Shown here: positions 8,293 to 17,741 of the stretch, piece after piece
Position numbering within the stretch: the first letter of the stretch is position 1
Layout: the number at the start of each line of letters is the position of its first letter
Source: Lujinxingia litoralis
GTDB lineage: Bacteria > Myxococcota_A > Bradymonadia > Bradymonadales > Bradymonadaceae
Assembly: GCF_003260125.1 (NCBI RefSeq)
Contig: NZ_QHKO01000011.1
Span: 87,568 to 151,567 of the forward strand
Reading direction: 5' to 3'
Length of the DNA stretch: 64,000 bases
Notes under the pieces: generated by a model
Database searches by the model: none
Told to the model about the DNA's origin: nothing
What the model saw: only the letters and a program-made list of their open reading frames with translations
Program-made: the position numbers and the translations under genes

Positions 8293-10191
8293 TCAGGGGG
8301 ATTTTAAGATCGTGCGGATCGTGCGCGTCAGCGTATCCATCCCGAAGGGTTTTTGGAGGAGGCGAGGGGGATCGGGGCCCTCGGTGGCCTCCAGGGCGTC
8401 GGCGGTGTAGCCGCTCATCAGCAGCACGGCGGTTTCGGGGCGAGTGGTGGTGATATGGCGCGAGAGGGCGACGCCGTCGATGCCGGGCATGATGACGTCG
8501 CTCAAGAGAAGGTCGATGGGGCCGTCGTAGGTGCGGCTCAGCTCCAGGGCTTCTTCGGCGTGGGAGGCTTCGAGCACGTGGTAGCCCTTGCGCTCCAGGA
8601 GCATGCGCACCGGCTGGCGGAGCTGGTCGTCATCTTCGACCAGAAGGATGGTCTCATCGCCGGGGATGGGGGTGGCGCGGCGGGCGCGGCGGAGGCGCGC
8701 CGGGGTGGAGGCTTCCTGGCGGGCCGCGGGCATGTAGATGGTGAAGGTGGTGCCCTGGTCGGGGGAGCTCTCCACGCTGATGTGGCCGCCATCCTGGGTG
8801 ATGACGCCGTAGACGGTGGAGAGCCCCAGGCCGGTGCCCTGGCCGACGGCTTTGGTGGTGAAGAAGGGCTCAAAGATCTGGCGCTGGACCTCGGGGGGCA
8901 TGCCCTGGCCGGTGTCGCGGACTTCGAGCACGGCGTAGGGCCCGGAGGTGAGCTCGCGGGGGTAGGCCGAGGATGGCGAGTCGATGCTCAGGTTGTAGGT
9001 GCGCAGGCTGAAGCGTCCGCCTTCGGGCATGGCGTCACGGGCGTTGATGGCCAGGTTCATGATGACCTGTTCCAGCTGGCTGCGATCGGCGAAGAGCTCG
9101 TGCAGGGAGCGGTCGAGCTCGATGTTGAGGCGCACGCTGGTGCCGAAGAGGCTCTCCAGGACCACGCGCATCTCGTCGAGGAGGGTGTTGAGGTCGAGGA
9201 CTTTGGACTCGCGGACGTGGCGGCGGCCAAAGGTCAGGAGCTGGCGGGTGAGTTTACCGCCGCGCTCGCTGGCGCTGAGGATGGCGTCGACGCTATCGCT
9301 CAGGCGCTGCGGGTCGCCGGAGAGGTCGCGCATGATGTAGCAGTGGCTGCCGATGATGGTGAGCAGGTTGTTGAAGTCGTGGGCCACCCCGCCGGCCAGG
9401 CGCCCCATGGCCTGCATTTTGTCGGCGTGCTGGAGGTTTTCCTGGATGCGTTTTTGGTCTGTGAGGTCGGTGATCATGGCCAGCACGTGTTCGGGCTGAC
9501 CGCCGGGATCGCGCAGCAGGGTGAGGGTGAATTTGGCGTAGCGGATGTCGCCATTGCTGCGGGCCAGGCGGAGCTCCAGCGAGTAGAGGTCGCGTTGGCC
9601 CAGGCGCAGTTCTGCCAGGAGGGACTCCCAGATCTGAACGTCGTCGTCGACCAGGAGTTCGCTCAGGGGGAAGCGTCGCAGCTCGTCGAGGGAGTAGCCC
9701 AGGAGTTCTTGAAGGGTGTGGTTGGCGTGTTCGCACTGACCGCGCAGTCCCAGAAGCTGCAGGCCAATGGGAGCGGCTTCGAAGAGGCTCCAGAAGCGTC
9801 GCTCGCTGTCGTGGAGGCGCTGTCGAATATGGCAGGTGTTGAGCGCTCGGCGGACTTTGTGGGCGGTCAGGATGCGGTTGGTGTCCGGGTTGTCGGTGCG
9901 CACCAGCACATCGCCAAGGCCCAGATCCAGGGCGGCGCGGATCAGGGCGTGGTCGTCGGGCTCGGCCAGCAGGAGCGTGGCGCAGCCCGGGGCGAGGGTG
10001 CGCAGCGTCGTGATATGGTGTAGGGCATCAGGCAGCGCGCCGTCGATGATGGCCAGGCGATGATGCCGCAGGTTCACCGAGAGCGAGTCGCGGGCGTCGA
10101 CCTGATCGGGGCGTACACAGTCGACGCTCAAGTCGTTGGCGTCGATCTCCGGGCAGGGGCCGTAGACCAGGAGGCTGGGAAAACGGTTCAT
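8293..10191 (-). CDS. Hybrid sensor histidine kinase (REC-like/PAS/HisKA/HATPase/REC)
   Basis: 632 residues, no membrane segment, so a cytoplasmic sensor. Residues 1-120 look like a receiver-like domain (LAIIDGALPD, possible Asp50). A PAS domain spans ~126-250. The HisKA box GGVAHDFNNLL puts the phospho-His at 271. The HATPase has the N box with Asn383, DTGQG at 426-430 and GTGLGLSTVYG near 452. A C-terminal receiver starts ~513 with acidic ED-DD and phospho-acceptor Asp565 in LLLSDVIMPG. The architecture is typical of deltaproteobacterial hybrid kinases with internal phosphorelay. No cognate regulator is adjacent. Signal and output are unknown. Confidence 0.93.
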   Translation of the reverse strand: MNRFPSLLVYGPCPEIDANDLSVDCVRPDQVDARDSLSVNLRHHRLAIIDGALPDALHHITTLRTLAPGCATLLLAEPDDHALIRAALDLGLGDVLVRTDNPDTNRILTAHKVRRALNTCHIRQRLHDSERRFWSLFEAAPIGLQLLGLRGQCEHANHTLQELLGYSLDELRRFPLSELLVDDDVQIWESLLAELRLGQRDLYSLELRLARSNGDIRYAKFTLTLLRDPGGQPEHVLAMITDLTDQKRIQENLQHADKMQAMGRLAGGVAHDFNNLLTIIGSHCYIMRDLSGDPQRLSDSVDAILSASERGGKLTRQLLTFGRRHVRESKVLDLNTLLDEMRVVLESLFGTSVRLNIELDRSLHELFADRSQLEQVIMNLAINARDAMPEGGRFSLRTYNLSIDSPSSAYPRELTSGPYAVLEVRDTGQGMPPEVQRQIFEPFFTTKAVGQGTGLGLSTVYGVITQDGGHISVESSPDQGTTFTIYMPAARQEASTPARLRRARRATPIPGDETILLVEDDDQLRQPVRMLLERKGYHVLEASHAEEALELSRTYDGPIDLLLSDVIMPGIDGVALSRHITTTRPETAVLLMSGYTADALEATEGPDPPRLLQKPFGMDTLTRTIRTILKSP

Positions 10192-10323
10192 ACGGAGAAC
10201 TCCAGAATTATCCCGCAGATGGGGTAAGTCGCCAGGGCGCGACGGAGTCTAGCAGTCGAATTGAGGGCTGTCAGCCCGAAGAGTGACGCCGGAGTGGACC
10301 GGGGCAATACGGAGGGAAGCACC

Positions 10324-10587
10324 ATGGTAGAAACACCCGAAAACGCGCGTTATCTGGCGAGTCCCCAGAAGATGGAGTGGTTGATGCGCGATCGGCGCTT
10401 TCGCCAGATCGGCGAGGAGCGACGCGAGCGCCTGTTGCGAGCGGTGGCGCGCCTGCCCGGGGCGCGGGAGCTGGTGGGGCAGGAGGTCTTTGAGCAGGCG
10501 CTCGACGAGGCGGTGGCCATGGAGGGGCAGGCGCCTTTGAGCGAGGAAGAGCGCGGGTTGATCTGTGACTATCTGCGAGTGAGGTGA
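10324..10587 (+). CDS. Small conserved-looking hypothetical protein
   Basis: 87 residues, charged and probably helical, rich in Arg and Glu, with no signal peptide or recognisable motif. The start at ATG 10324 has GGAGGGA upstream, better than the upstream in-frame codon. It ends 4 bases before the next gene, so it is probably translationally coupled to the surface peptidase. Function unknown. Confidence 0.7.
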   Translation: MVETPENARYLASPQKMEWLMRDRRFRQIGEERRERLLRAVARLPGARELVGQEVFEQALDEAVAMEGQAPLSEEERGLICDYLRVR

Positions 10588-10588
10588 G
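10581..10588 (+). promoter_or_regulatory. Shine-Dalgarno site choosing TTG 10592
   Basis: GAGGTGAG overlaps the end of the preceding gene and lies a few bases before TTG 10592. ATG 10625, the in-frame alternative, has a poorer site. Confidence 0.5.
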
Positions 10589-10591
10589 CCT

Positions 10592-13500
10592 TTGAAGGAT
10601 CGAGGCGTAGGGGTCGGGGCCGGGATGAGCCTCTGGCGAGCGGTGATGGTGGGGGCGGTGGTGGCGATGGCCGCCGGCTGTGCGGTGAGCAGTGGTCCGC
10701 GCTTTAGCCCGGAGGTGCAGCAGTCGTTTGCGCACGAGGAGATGCGGCGCATGGAGACCGCGCATCTGCGCCTCTACTACCCGGAGCATCGCCGCGAGGA
10801 GACGGCGCGCATCGCCGCGCAGCTGGAGCATTGCCTGGTTGAGTTGAACACCAAGACCGAGCGCCCCGGGCCCTGGACGAAGGTCCCGATTTTTTTGCCG
10901 GAGGTGGAGTTCAACAACGCCTACGTGAGTTTTGGCCCGGGCAACGGGCCGCATATGGTGTTGCCCACCTCGTTGACCAGCGGGGCGTTTGCGGGGTTCG
11001 GGTTTACGCCGAGCATGCCGGCGGTGGGCTGCCACGAGATGGTGCACTGGGTGCATATGGCGCAGGTGCACGGGGTGTTTGGCGTGCTCAATCGCCTCTT
11101 TGGCCCCTACGTGACGCCGCATAGCGGGCTGGACTCGTGGGTGTTTGAGGGGCTGGCGACCTATTACGAGAGCAAGCTGGTGGACGACGTGGGGCGTCAC
11201 GGTTCGCCGCTGTGGGAGAACGCCTTTGTGGCGGGGATTCACCAGGGGCATCTCGATGGGGGGCGTCTCAGCGTGTTTGATCGCGAGGTCTCCTACGGGG
11301 GGCAGTACCTGGTGGGCTCGCATTTTGTGGGGTTTTTGATCGAGCGCTATGGCGAAGAAAAGATCTGGGAGCTGATCGATCTGCAGGGGAGCGCGTTGGT
11401 GTTTCCGATCGGGGTGACCACGCGTTTTTGGTGGGTGTACGGCAAGAGTCTGGGCGGGCTCCTCGATGAGTTTGAAGTGGCGATGCGCCAGAAGTATCCG
11501 CCGCGCCAGCGGGCGTTGGGGCAGGAGCGGGAGCGCTGGCTGGGGCGTAACGCGCAGTTGGAGGTGAGCCCCGCGGGGCGGTGGGCGACCTATGTGAGCG
11601 GGGTGGATGAGCGGGCGGCCCTGGAGGTCTTTGAGGCCGACGGGGGGCGGATCTTGCGTCGCGAACTCCCGGATGTGTTGCCCGGGCGCGAGGTGGTGGC
11701 GGGCAGTAGCGTGGACGCGCTGCGGCTGAGCGATGACGGCCAAACGCTCTACTTTTTGGTGCGCGACCTGGGGGTGAGCGCGCCCCGGAGCGCGTTGATG
11801 CGCCTGGATGTGGCGAGCAACCGCCTGGAGCGCGTGCGCGACGAGGTGATGGGCATCAGCGGGGATGTGATGCCGGATGGCCGGGGCTACGTGCTGGCCC
11901 GGGCCGACGGGGACGAAGTGGTGGTGGAGCGCATCGATCTGGCGGATGCCGCCGGCGATCGGGAGCTCTTCCGGCTGGCGCCCGGGGCGTTTGTGGCCCA
12001 TCTGCGGGTGTCGCCCTCGGGCCGACGGGTGTCGCTGACCTTGATGGAGGATGAGCGCTGGCGGGTGGCGGTGCTGGATCTGGCCAGCGGCCGGGTGTTG
12101 CGCACGCTGAGCACGGGGGAGGCGCACGCGCCGGTGTACGATGCGTACTGGGTGGCCGAGGACCGGCTCTGGGTCTCGGCGGCCTATGGCGAGCGGGTGG
12201 ATGTGTTTGAGGTGGGTCCGACGCGGGCCTCGGTGCGGCTGACTCAGGCGCCTTACATCGCGCAGAGTCCGCGGCCGGGGGCCGATGGGGCGCTGCGTTT
12301 CTTGAACCGCGAGGGGTGGGGTTGGGCGTTGGATCGGGTGTCGGAGTCGGCGGTGGAGGCCGCGCGTGGGAGGGGGGCAGCCGGGCTCGGTGATGCGCTG
12401 GCCTGGAGCGATGCAGGCGGAGCGGAGGAGGTGCGGGGCTACCGCGCGCTCGACGCCGTCGAGGTGCGCTCGGACCGGGCGTATCGGGCCTGGGAGGGGC
12501 TCTTCATCCCCCGGCTGCGCCTGCCGATCGTGCAGCTGGGCGCGGTGACCGGGCTTTTGCCTGAGGCGGAGCGGCAGGACCTGGGGCCGATCAACGGCCG
12601 GCTCGGTCTGGCGATGAGCGGTCGGGATGAGCTGGGCTTTCATAACTGGGCACTCAGCGGCGCGTACGACGTGGTCAACGGCTGGTTTGTGGGCAGCGCC
12701 GCGTATGTGAACACGCAGCTCGCGCCGCTCTACTGGTCGGTCTCGGCCAGCTCCGATCGTCAGGTCTACGGGGAACAGGCGTCGGTGGGCAGTGTGGAGC
12801 TGACGCGGGTGGAGCAATGGAATCGGCAGGCGTCGGTGCAGGCGCAACGCAGCTTTTACGACCTGCCGCTGGCGCTGAGTTTTACGGCGCTGGAGCATCG
12901 CCTGGATCGTGAGGGAGAGGCTCGCGACCAGCGCCGTCTGGTGGGGCCTCGGCTGGCGACGGCCTATCGTGCCGGGCGCGGCACGGCGTATGGCGGTACG
13001 CAGTGGCTCTTCGGGTTGAGCGGGGCCGGGGCGTATTACGGAGAGGCGCTGGGCTCGGATCTCGATCTGGGGGATCTGCGCGCCGAGCTGGAGCTCCACT
13101 CGCCATTGCCGCTATCGAAGCGCCATCGGTTGCGTTTTTCGGCGCGCCACCGTCAGCTTTTGGGAGTGGACCCGGCCGAAGGCGTGTTGCGGGTGGGCGG
13201 TTTTGGCAACCTCGCGCCGCTTTACTCCTCGCAGCCGGTGGAGGATTCGGTCCCGGCCGATGCGCGTCTGCCCCCGCAGGTGGCGTTTGTGGAGCCGCTG
13301 CGGGGCTTTGAGGGCGTGGCGTTTACCGGGGCTCGGGCGACGCTGGGCGACCTGAACTACCGCTACCCCATCATCGTGGACCGGGGGCCGGCGGCGATGC
13401 TGGGCTTTTTGCCCTCGGCATTTTTCTCGCAGTTGAATCTGGAGGCCTTTGCCAGCGTGGCGATCTTAGACGATGGTCAGCCACACGCGGCGAGCGGGGC

Positions 13501-13627
13501 CAGCGTGGACGCGAAGTTTTATGTCTGGGTGCTGCCGATGTCGTTGCGCTATCAGTATGCGAAGTGGCTCACCGATGATCGTCGCCAGACGCATCTTGTT
13601 GGCTTAAGTTTTGGCAACGACTTCTAA
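10592..13627 (+). CDS. Lipoprotein with gluzincin-like peptidase, propeller and C-terminal barrel
   Basis: 1011 residues. Signal peptide with lipobox MAAGC (Cys30). The peptidase-like domain carries HEMVH (His148, Glu149, His152) and downstream WVFEGLATYYE with Glu186, the pattern of a zinc gluzincin. Residues ~320-600 are repeated beta-strand segments of TolB/WD type (LEVSPAGRWATYVSG, RVSPSGRRVSLTL). Residues ~640-1011 show alternating strands ending ...LSFGNDF with a terminal Phe, typical of an outer-membrane beta-barrel (surface-antigen type). I infer one chain anchored in the outer membrane with an exposed or periplasmic protease. TTG 10592 has a strong ribosome site. Confidence 0.82.
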   Translation: MKDRGVGVGAGMSLWRAVMVGAVVAMAAGCAVSSGPRFSPEVQQSFAHEEMRRMETAHLRLYYPEHRREETARIAAQLEHCLVELNTKTERPGPWTKVPIFLPEVEFNNAYVSFGPGNGPHMVLPTSLTSGAFAGFGFTPSMPAVGCHEMVHWVHMAQVHGVFGVLNRLFGPYVTPHSGLDSWVFEGLATYYESKLVDDVGRHGSPLWENAFVAGIHQGHLDGGRLSVFDREVSYGGQYLVGSHFVGFLIERYGEEKIWELIDLQGSALVFPIGVTTRFWWVYGKSLGGLLDEFEVAMRQKYPPRQRALGQERERWLGRNAQLEVSPAGRWATYVSGVDERAALEVFEADGGRILRRELPDVLPGREVVAGSSVDALRLSDDGQTLYFLVRDLGVSAPRSALMRLDVASNRLERVRDEVMGISGDVMPDGRGYVLARADGDEVVVERIDLADAAGDRELFRLAPGAFVAHLRVSPSGRRVSLTLMEDERWRVAVLDLASGRVLRTLSTGEAHAPVYDAYWVAEDRLWVSAAYGERVDVFEVGPTRASVRLTQAPYIAQSPRPGADGALRFLNREGWGWALDRVSESAVEAARGRGAAGLGDALAWSDAGGAEEVRGYRALDAVEVRSDRAYRAWEGLFIPRLRLPIVQLGAVTGLLPEAERQDLGPINGRLGLAMSGRDELGFHNWALSGAYDVVNGWFVGSAAYVNTQLAPLYWSVSASSDRQVYGEQASVGSVELTRVEQWNRQASVQAQRSFYDLPLALSFTALEHRLDREGEARDQRRLVGPRLATAYRAGRGTAYGGTQWLFGLSGAGAYYGEALGSDLDLGDLRAELELHSPLPLSKRHRLRFSARHRQLLGVDPAEGVLRVGGFGNLAPLYSSQPVEDSVPADARLPPQVAFVEPLRGFEGVAFTGARATLGDLNYRYPIIVDRGPAAMLGFLPSAFFSQLNLEAFASVAILDDGQPHAASGASVDAKFYVWVLPMSLRYQYAKWLTDDRRQTHLVGLSFGNDF

Positions 13628-13645
13628 ATCTTGAAATGACCGAAA

Positions 13646-13686
13646 GGCGGGGCGCCGCGCTTAAGAGCGCGCGCTGTCGCCCCCCG
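13646..13686 (+). terminator. Stem-loop between surface peptidase and pepF
   Basis: CGCGCT (13656-13661) pairs with AGCGCG (13666-13671) across TAAG, inside an outer GGGGCG/CGCCCC pairing. No T tract follows, so it may be an mRNA-stabilising hairpin and not a terminator. Confidence 0.3.
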
Positions 13687-13710
13687 AAATGAACGCTACC
13701 TGGAGACACC

Positions 13711-15582
13711 ATGATCGATCTGAGCTTCCCGACCTATTTTGACGATGACGTTGAAGGCGCGCGCCCCCGGACCCGCGATCGCGCGCAGATCGATGCGCGC
13801 TACAAGTGGGATCTCAACGATATTTACGGCGACTGGTCGGCCTGGGAGGCCGATATGCGAACGATCCGGGAAGAGATGGATCGCTTTGTGGAGCTGCGCG
13901 GTCAGCTGGCCCAGGGCGCCGAGAAGGTGCTTCAGGCCTACCGCTTGCAGGACACCATCGGGATGATCTCCTACAAGCTCTACCGTTATCCGCAGCTGCA
14001 GTACGATTTGGATCAGCGCGATAACGAGGTGCAGGCTCGTCTCCAAGAGGTACAGCAGCTCTTTGCCGAGTACGGTTCGCGCGCGGCGTGGTTTACGCCG
14101 GAGCTCCTGGAGATTGAGCAGTCCACCATGGAGCAGTGGCTGGAGGAGGAAGCGGAGCTTTCGCCCTATCGCTTCCCGATTCTGGAAGCCTACCGGGCTC
14201 AGGAGCATGTGCTGGACGAGGGAGGGGAGAAGATCCTGGCGCTGGGCAGCCGTTTTCGCTCGGCGCCGGCGGAGATCTACCGCTCGTTGACCACGGCCGA
14301 TGTGAGCTTCAACACCGTGACGCTCTCCGATGGCGACGAGGTGGTGGTGAGCTACGGGGAGTACTCCAACCTGTTGCACACCCGTCGCGATCAGGACGAT
14401 CGCCGCAAGGCGTTTGAGGCGATGTACTCGATCTTTGAGGCCAAGCGAAACACCTTTGCCTCGCTCTACAACAGCATCTGCCAGCGGGACTGGGCCCAGG
14501 CGCAGTCGCGCAACTACAGCAGCACGGCTGAGGCGGCGCTGGATGATGATAACGTGCCGGTGTCGGTGTTGGAGACGTTGATCGAGGCCGCCCGCGAGGG
14601 CGCGGAGCCGCTGCGTCGGTACCACCGTCTGCGCAAGGAGGTGCTGGGGCTTAAGGAGTACCACCTCTACGACGGCTCGATTCCGCTGCTGGAATCCGAC
14701 GAGGTCTACACCTACGACGGGGCGCGCGAGGTGCTCATTGAGTCGGTGGCCCCTCTTGGCGAGCGTTATCAGGAGCTGCTCGGCGAGGCGTTGGGAGGCG
14801 GTTGGATCGACGTTTATGAGACGGAGGGCAAGCGCAGCGGCGCCTACTCTGCGGGGGTCTACGGGGTGCACCCCTACATGCTGCTGAACTACACCGACAC
14901 GCTCGACGACGTGTTCACGCTGACCCATGAGCTCGGGCATACGCTGCATACCGTGCTCTCGTGTGAGGCCCAGCCTTTTGCAACGTCGAGCTACACGATC
15001 TTTGTGGCGGAGGTGGCCTCAACGACCAATGAGGCGCTTTTGCTCGATCACCTGCTCAAGCAGACCGAGGACCCGGCCCGGCGAGCCTTTTTGCTCCAGC
15101 AGGCGATCAGCGGAATTGCGGGCACCTTCTACTCTCAGGCGCTTTTTGCGGACTACGAGCTGGAGGCGCATCGCATGGCCGAGCGTGGCGAGCCGATGAC
15201 CGCGGAGCGTCTGGACGCCCTCTACATGGAGAAGATGAAGGCGTATTACGGCGACGCGCTGACCATTGACGAGCTCTACAAGGTGACCTGGGCGCGCATT
15301 CCACATTTCTTTAACTCTCCGTACTACGTCTATCAGTACGCCACCTGTTACGCTTCGTCGGCGAAGATCGTGGCCGGGTTGCTCAGCGAAGATCAGGCGG
15401 AGCGTCAGGCCACGCAGGCCCGTTATCTGGAACTCTTGTCGAGTGGTGGAAATGACCACCCGATGAATCAATTGCAGAAGGCCGGCGTCGACCTTCGCGA
15501 TGCCGATACCGTGCGCGCGGTCACTCGCCGCATGGATGAGTTGGTGGGTATGTTGGAGGCGGAGCTTCAGCGACTGAGCTGA
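13711..15582 (+). CDS. pepF: Oligoendopeptidase F (M3 family)
   Basis: Zinc metallopeptidase that cleaves short peptides, usually cytoplasmic. 623 residues, close to the usual ~600. The M3 motif THELGHTLH places zinc ligands at His406 and His410 with catalytic Glu407. The C-terminal segment SPYYVYQYATCYASS is characteristic of the PepF subfamily. No signal peptide. The start at ATG 13711 has GGAGA nearby. Its neighbour upstream is also a peptidase; coordination is possible but not shown. Confidence 0.94.
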   Translation: MIDLSFPTYFDDDVEGARPRTRDRAQIDARYKWDLNDIYGDWSAWEADMRTIREEMDRFVELRGQLAQGAEKVLQAYRLQDTIGMISYKLYRYPQLQYDLDQRDNEVQARLQEVQQLFAEYGSRAAWFTPELLEIEQSTMEQWLEEEAELSPYRFPILEAYRAQEHVLDEGGEKILALGSRFRSAPAEIYRSLTTADVSFNTVTLSDGDEVVVSYGEYSNLLHTRRDQDDRRKAFEAMYSIFEAKRNTFASLYNSICQRDWAQAQSRNYSSTAEAALDDDNVPVSVLETLIEAAREGAEPLRRYHRLRKEVLGLKEYHLYDGSIPLLESDEVYTYDGAREVLIESVAPLGERYQELLGEALGGGWIDVYETEGKRSGAYSAGVYGVHPYMLLNYTDTLDDVFTLTHELGHTLHTVLSCEAQPFATSSYTIFVAEVASTTNEALLLDHLLKQTEDPARRAFLLQQAISGIAGTFYSQALFADYELEAHRMAERGEPMTAERLDALYMEKMKAYYGDALTIDELYKVTWARIPHFFNSPYYVYQYATCYASSAKIVAGLLSEDQAERQATQARYLELLSSGGNDHPMNQLQKAGVDLRDADTVRAVTRRMDELVGMLEAELQRLS

Positions 15583-15616
15583 GCTTCGGCTCAGACCTCA
15601 GACGTAGGGAGCGACG

Positions 15617-15883
15617 ATGAAACACGCGTTGATGGGACTGGTGGTGATGGGGGCGCTGAGCTTGAGCGCCTGCATGACGATTGTGCTTGAAGAGGACACG
15701 GGCCGTCGTAGCCAGCGGTTGGAATCGCCGAAGGTGTGTAAAGATCGCTGTCAGGCACGTTTTCATGAGTGCCGTGAGAGCCGGACCGGCCGTGTCGGGC
15801 GGGGACGTGGTCGAGGTCGAGGCAAAGGCAAGGGCGCCAGCGTCTGTGCCCACGAGAAAAACCGTTGCAAGGCGCGTTGCTGA
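15617..15883 (+). CDS. Small basic Cys-rich lipoprotein
   Basis: 88 residues. Signal peptide with lipobox LSAC (Cys19). The mature part has CKDRCQARFHECR and a C-terminal CAHEKNRCKARC, giving regularly spaced cysteines, separated by a strongly basic Gly-Arg/Lys-rich linker at about 59-74. The basic linker could bind LPS or nucleic acid (inference). It follows pepF by 34 bases and precedes the DUF2914-like gene. No known family recognised. Confidence 0.75.
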   Translation: MKHALMGLVVMGALSLSACMTIVLEEDTGRRSQRLESPKVCKDRCQARFHECRESRTGRVGRGRGRGRGKGKGASVCAHEKNRCKARC

Positions 15884-15934
15884 GCCGGGGTTGTCGGCCG
15901 CGGCTGCCGCGTCCGGAATGAGGGTGAACCAGGG

Positions 15935-17065
15935 TTGAGTGAGCAGGACGCGTTGAACGAAGTGAACGAAGGTGAGGGGAGCCCGCAGGAGCCAGTCGGC
16001 GCGTCAGCGCCGGCGGGCCCCCTGGGAGTTGTGCGCCAGACTTTGCAGAGCGATGCGGTGCAGCGTTGGGCGCCGATGAGCCTCTTTGTCGGCGGCTTTG
16101 GCCTGGATGCCTGGACGCTCGGGCGCGATGTCGACTTGAAAGCGTTGGCGCTGGTCTGCATCTACGTGCTGTTGATTCCGGTATGTTTCGGAGTGCTCAC
16201 ACATGTTACGCACGAGAAGGTGAAGCGTGGCGCGAGCCTGGCGCTGCACTTCGCGCTCGGGGCGCTCTTCAGCGCGCTGGTCGTGCTCTACTTCCGCAGC
16301 GCCGGGCAGCTGATCACCATGCTGATTGTGCTGGTGCTTTTTGCGGCCATGGTCTGGAACGAGTTCTCCAGTCGGGCGCGTCAGCAGTTTGAGTTACTGT
16401 GGGGGATTTACGGGGCAAGCGCGGTGATGCTGCTCAACTTCCTCCTGCCCTACGCGCTGGGGAGTGTGCGAGCGCTGTGGTTTTACCTGAGCCTGGTGCT
16501 GGGGATGGGCTGGGTGCTGGGAGCGCGCCGGCTTCTGGGGGCGCGGGGCTGGCGCACGCTGGCGCCCACAGCGAGTTTTGCGCTGGTGCTGGGGGTGCTC
16601 TATCCGCTGGGGGTGATTCCGCCGGTGCCGCTGGTGACCGAGGGCGCCGTGGTGGGCGTGGACTTTGAGAAGAGTCAGGGGCTCTATCAGGTGATGGCAG
16701 AGCGGCCCGGGTTGTTGGAGAAGGTCGGGGTCACCTCGCCAGAGGTGCTGCGGGGGCCTGGCGAGCCGGTGACGGTGGTGGTGGCGGTCTCGGCGCCGCC
16801 GCAGGCCACGGCTCAGCTGGAGCATCGCTGGCGGCGACGGACGGATGAGGGCTGGGAGACCACCGACGTCATTCCGATCGCGATTCGCGGCGGTCGTAAG
16901 GAAGGCTGGCGCTTTTATTCGCGCAAAAAGAACCTTCCTGACGGGCAGTGGCGTGTGGAAACGGCCCTGAAAGGCGGGGCGGTGCTCGGCTATGAGACCT
17001 TTGGCGTCCGCGAGATCTCTCAGGATGAGCGCGACGCACTCCGGATGGAGCCCCGTTCGCTCTGA
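15935..17065 (+). CDS. Membrane protein with C-terminal DUF2914-like domain
   Basis: 376 residues. A polar ~45-residue N-terminus is followed by about six hydrophobic segments between residues ~50 and 230 (such as ALVCIYVLLIPVCFGVL and LITMLIVLVLFAAMVW). A soluble C-terminal domain of ~110 residues contains LEHRWRRR, GWRFYSRKKNLPDGQWRVE and VLGYETFGV, the pattern of DUF2914. TTG 15935 has AGGGTGA upstream; there is no good ATG. In known genomes DUF2914 is found on membrane proteins of unknown function. Role unknown. Confidence 0.8.
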   Translation: MSEQDALNEVNEGEGSPQEPVGASAPAGPLGVVRQTLQSDAVQRWAPMSLFVGGFGLDAWTLGRDVDLKALALVCIYVLLIPVCFGVLTHVTHEKVKRGASLALHFALGALFSALVVLYFRSAGQLITMLIVLVLFAAMVWNEFSSRARQQFELLWGIYGASAVMLLNFLLPYALGSVRALWFYLSLVLGMGWVLGARRLLGARGWRTLAPTASFALVLGVLYPLGVIPPVPLVTEGAVVGVDFEKSQGLYQVMAERPGLLEKVGVTSPEVLRGPGEPVTVVVAVSAPPQATAQLEHRWRRRTDEGWETTDVIPIAIRGGRKEGWRFYSRKKNLPDGQWRVETALKGGAVLGYETFGVREISQDERDALRMEPRSL

Positions 17066-17076
17066 GGTTCAAACGC

Positions 17077-17106
17077 GTTGCGCCGCGTAAGGCTACGCGG
17101 CGCAAC
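17077..17106. terminator. Bidirectional terminator hairpin
   Basis: Perfect 13 bp stem GTTGCGCCGCGTA (17077-17089) / TACGCGGCGCAAC (17094-17106) with a 4-base loop, between convergent genes. There is no strong T run directly after it on either strand. Confidence 0.6.
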
Positions 17107-17121
17107 GATGAGACGTGAAAC

Positions 17122-17547
17122 TCAGTAGATTTTTTTGGGGATCGCGGTCACCAACCCCCGGGGCACGTCGGGGATGCGGTAGCCGCCGAGCTCCAGGATG
17201 GGGATGATTCTGCGCAGATCCATAATCGTGCCGATGCGCAGGAGCTCGGTGGGGGAGACCCACCGGTAGTCGATGCACTCTCGGGCGCGCAGGTTAAGTT
17301 GGTCGCGGGAGCCGTTGAGCCGACATACGAAGTAGTGCGCCGACTCAAAGACGGCGATGGGGCGTTCTACGGTGACGCGAAGACCGGTTTCCTCAAAGGC
17401 TTCGCGCACGCAGGCCACCTCGGGCCACTCGTTACGCCAGATCGTGCCCCCGGGAGGGCACCATTGGCCGCCACGACCAACCTTGAAGGCGCGGCGGATG
17501 AAAAGAAGCTCTCCGCGATCCTCGATTAGAGCCCAGGCTGAACTCAT
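17122..17547 (-). CDS. NUDIX hydrolase
   Basis: 141 residues from ATG 17547. The NUDIX box runs GGTIWRNEW...REAFEETGL and matches Gx5Ex7REUxEExGU with all catalytic glutamates. These enzymes hydrolyse nucleoside diphosphates linked to another group; the substrate here is not predictable. WVSPTEL is a common segment after the box. GAGGA lies ~7 bases before ATG 17547, which is better than the upstream GTG 17577. It is divergent from recD2 and ends next to a perfect hairpin. Confidence 0.9.
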   Translation of the reverse strand: MSSAWALIEDRGELLFIRRAFKVGRGGQWCPPGGTIWRNEWPEVACVREAFEETGLRVTVERPIAVFESAHYFVCRLNGSRDQLNLRARECIDYRWVSPTELLRIGTIMDLRRIIPILELGGYRIPDVPRGLVTAIPKKIY

Positions 17548-17741
17548 GAGAATCCTCGAATTCAAATGTACCGCCACGCCGAGGTGGTTGACTCAGGCGC
17601 GGGGACTACGGAACCATCTCGAAACGGTACAGCAACAATGCTGCCGTTACGAAGGGTAAACATGGTACCACGATGCGATCTTCCAGCGAGGGGGGAAATT
17701 TATTTCTCCCCGCACGTCGAACATGACCTCGGAGGTGCGCT

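Noticed and set aside
10271..13099. 942-residue open frame on the minus strand
   Set aside because: Antisense to the metallopeptidase lipoprotein; its His/Pro/Arg-rich composition is typical of GC-rich shadow frames and there is no motif.
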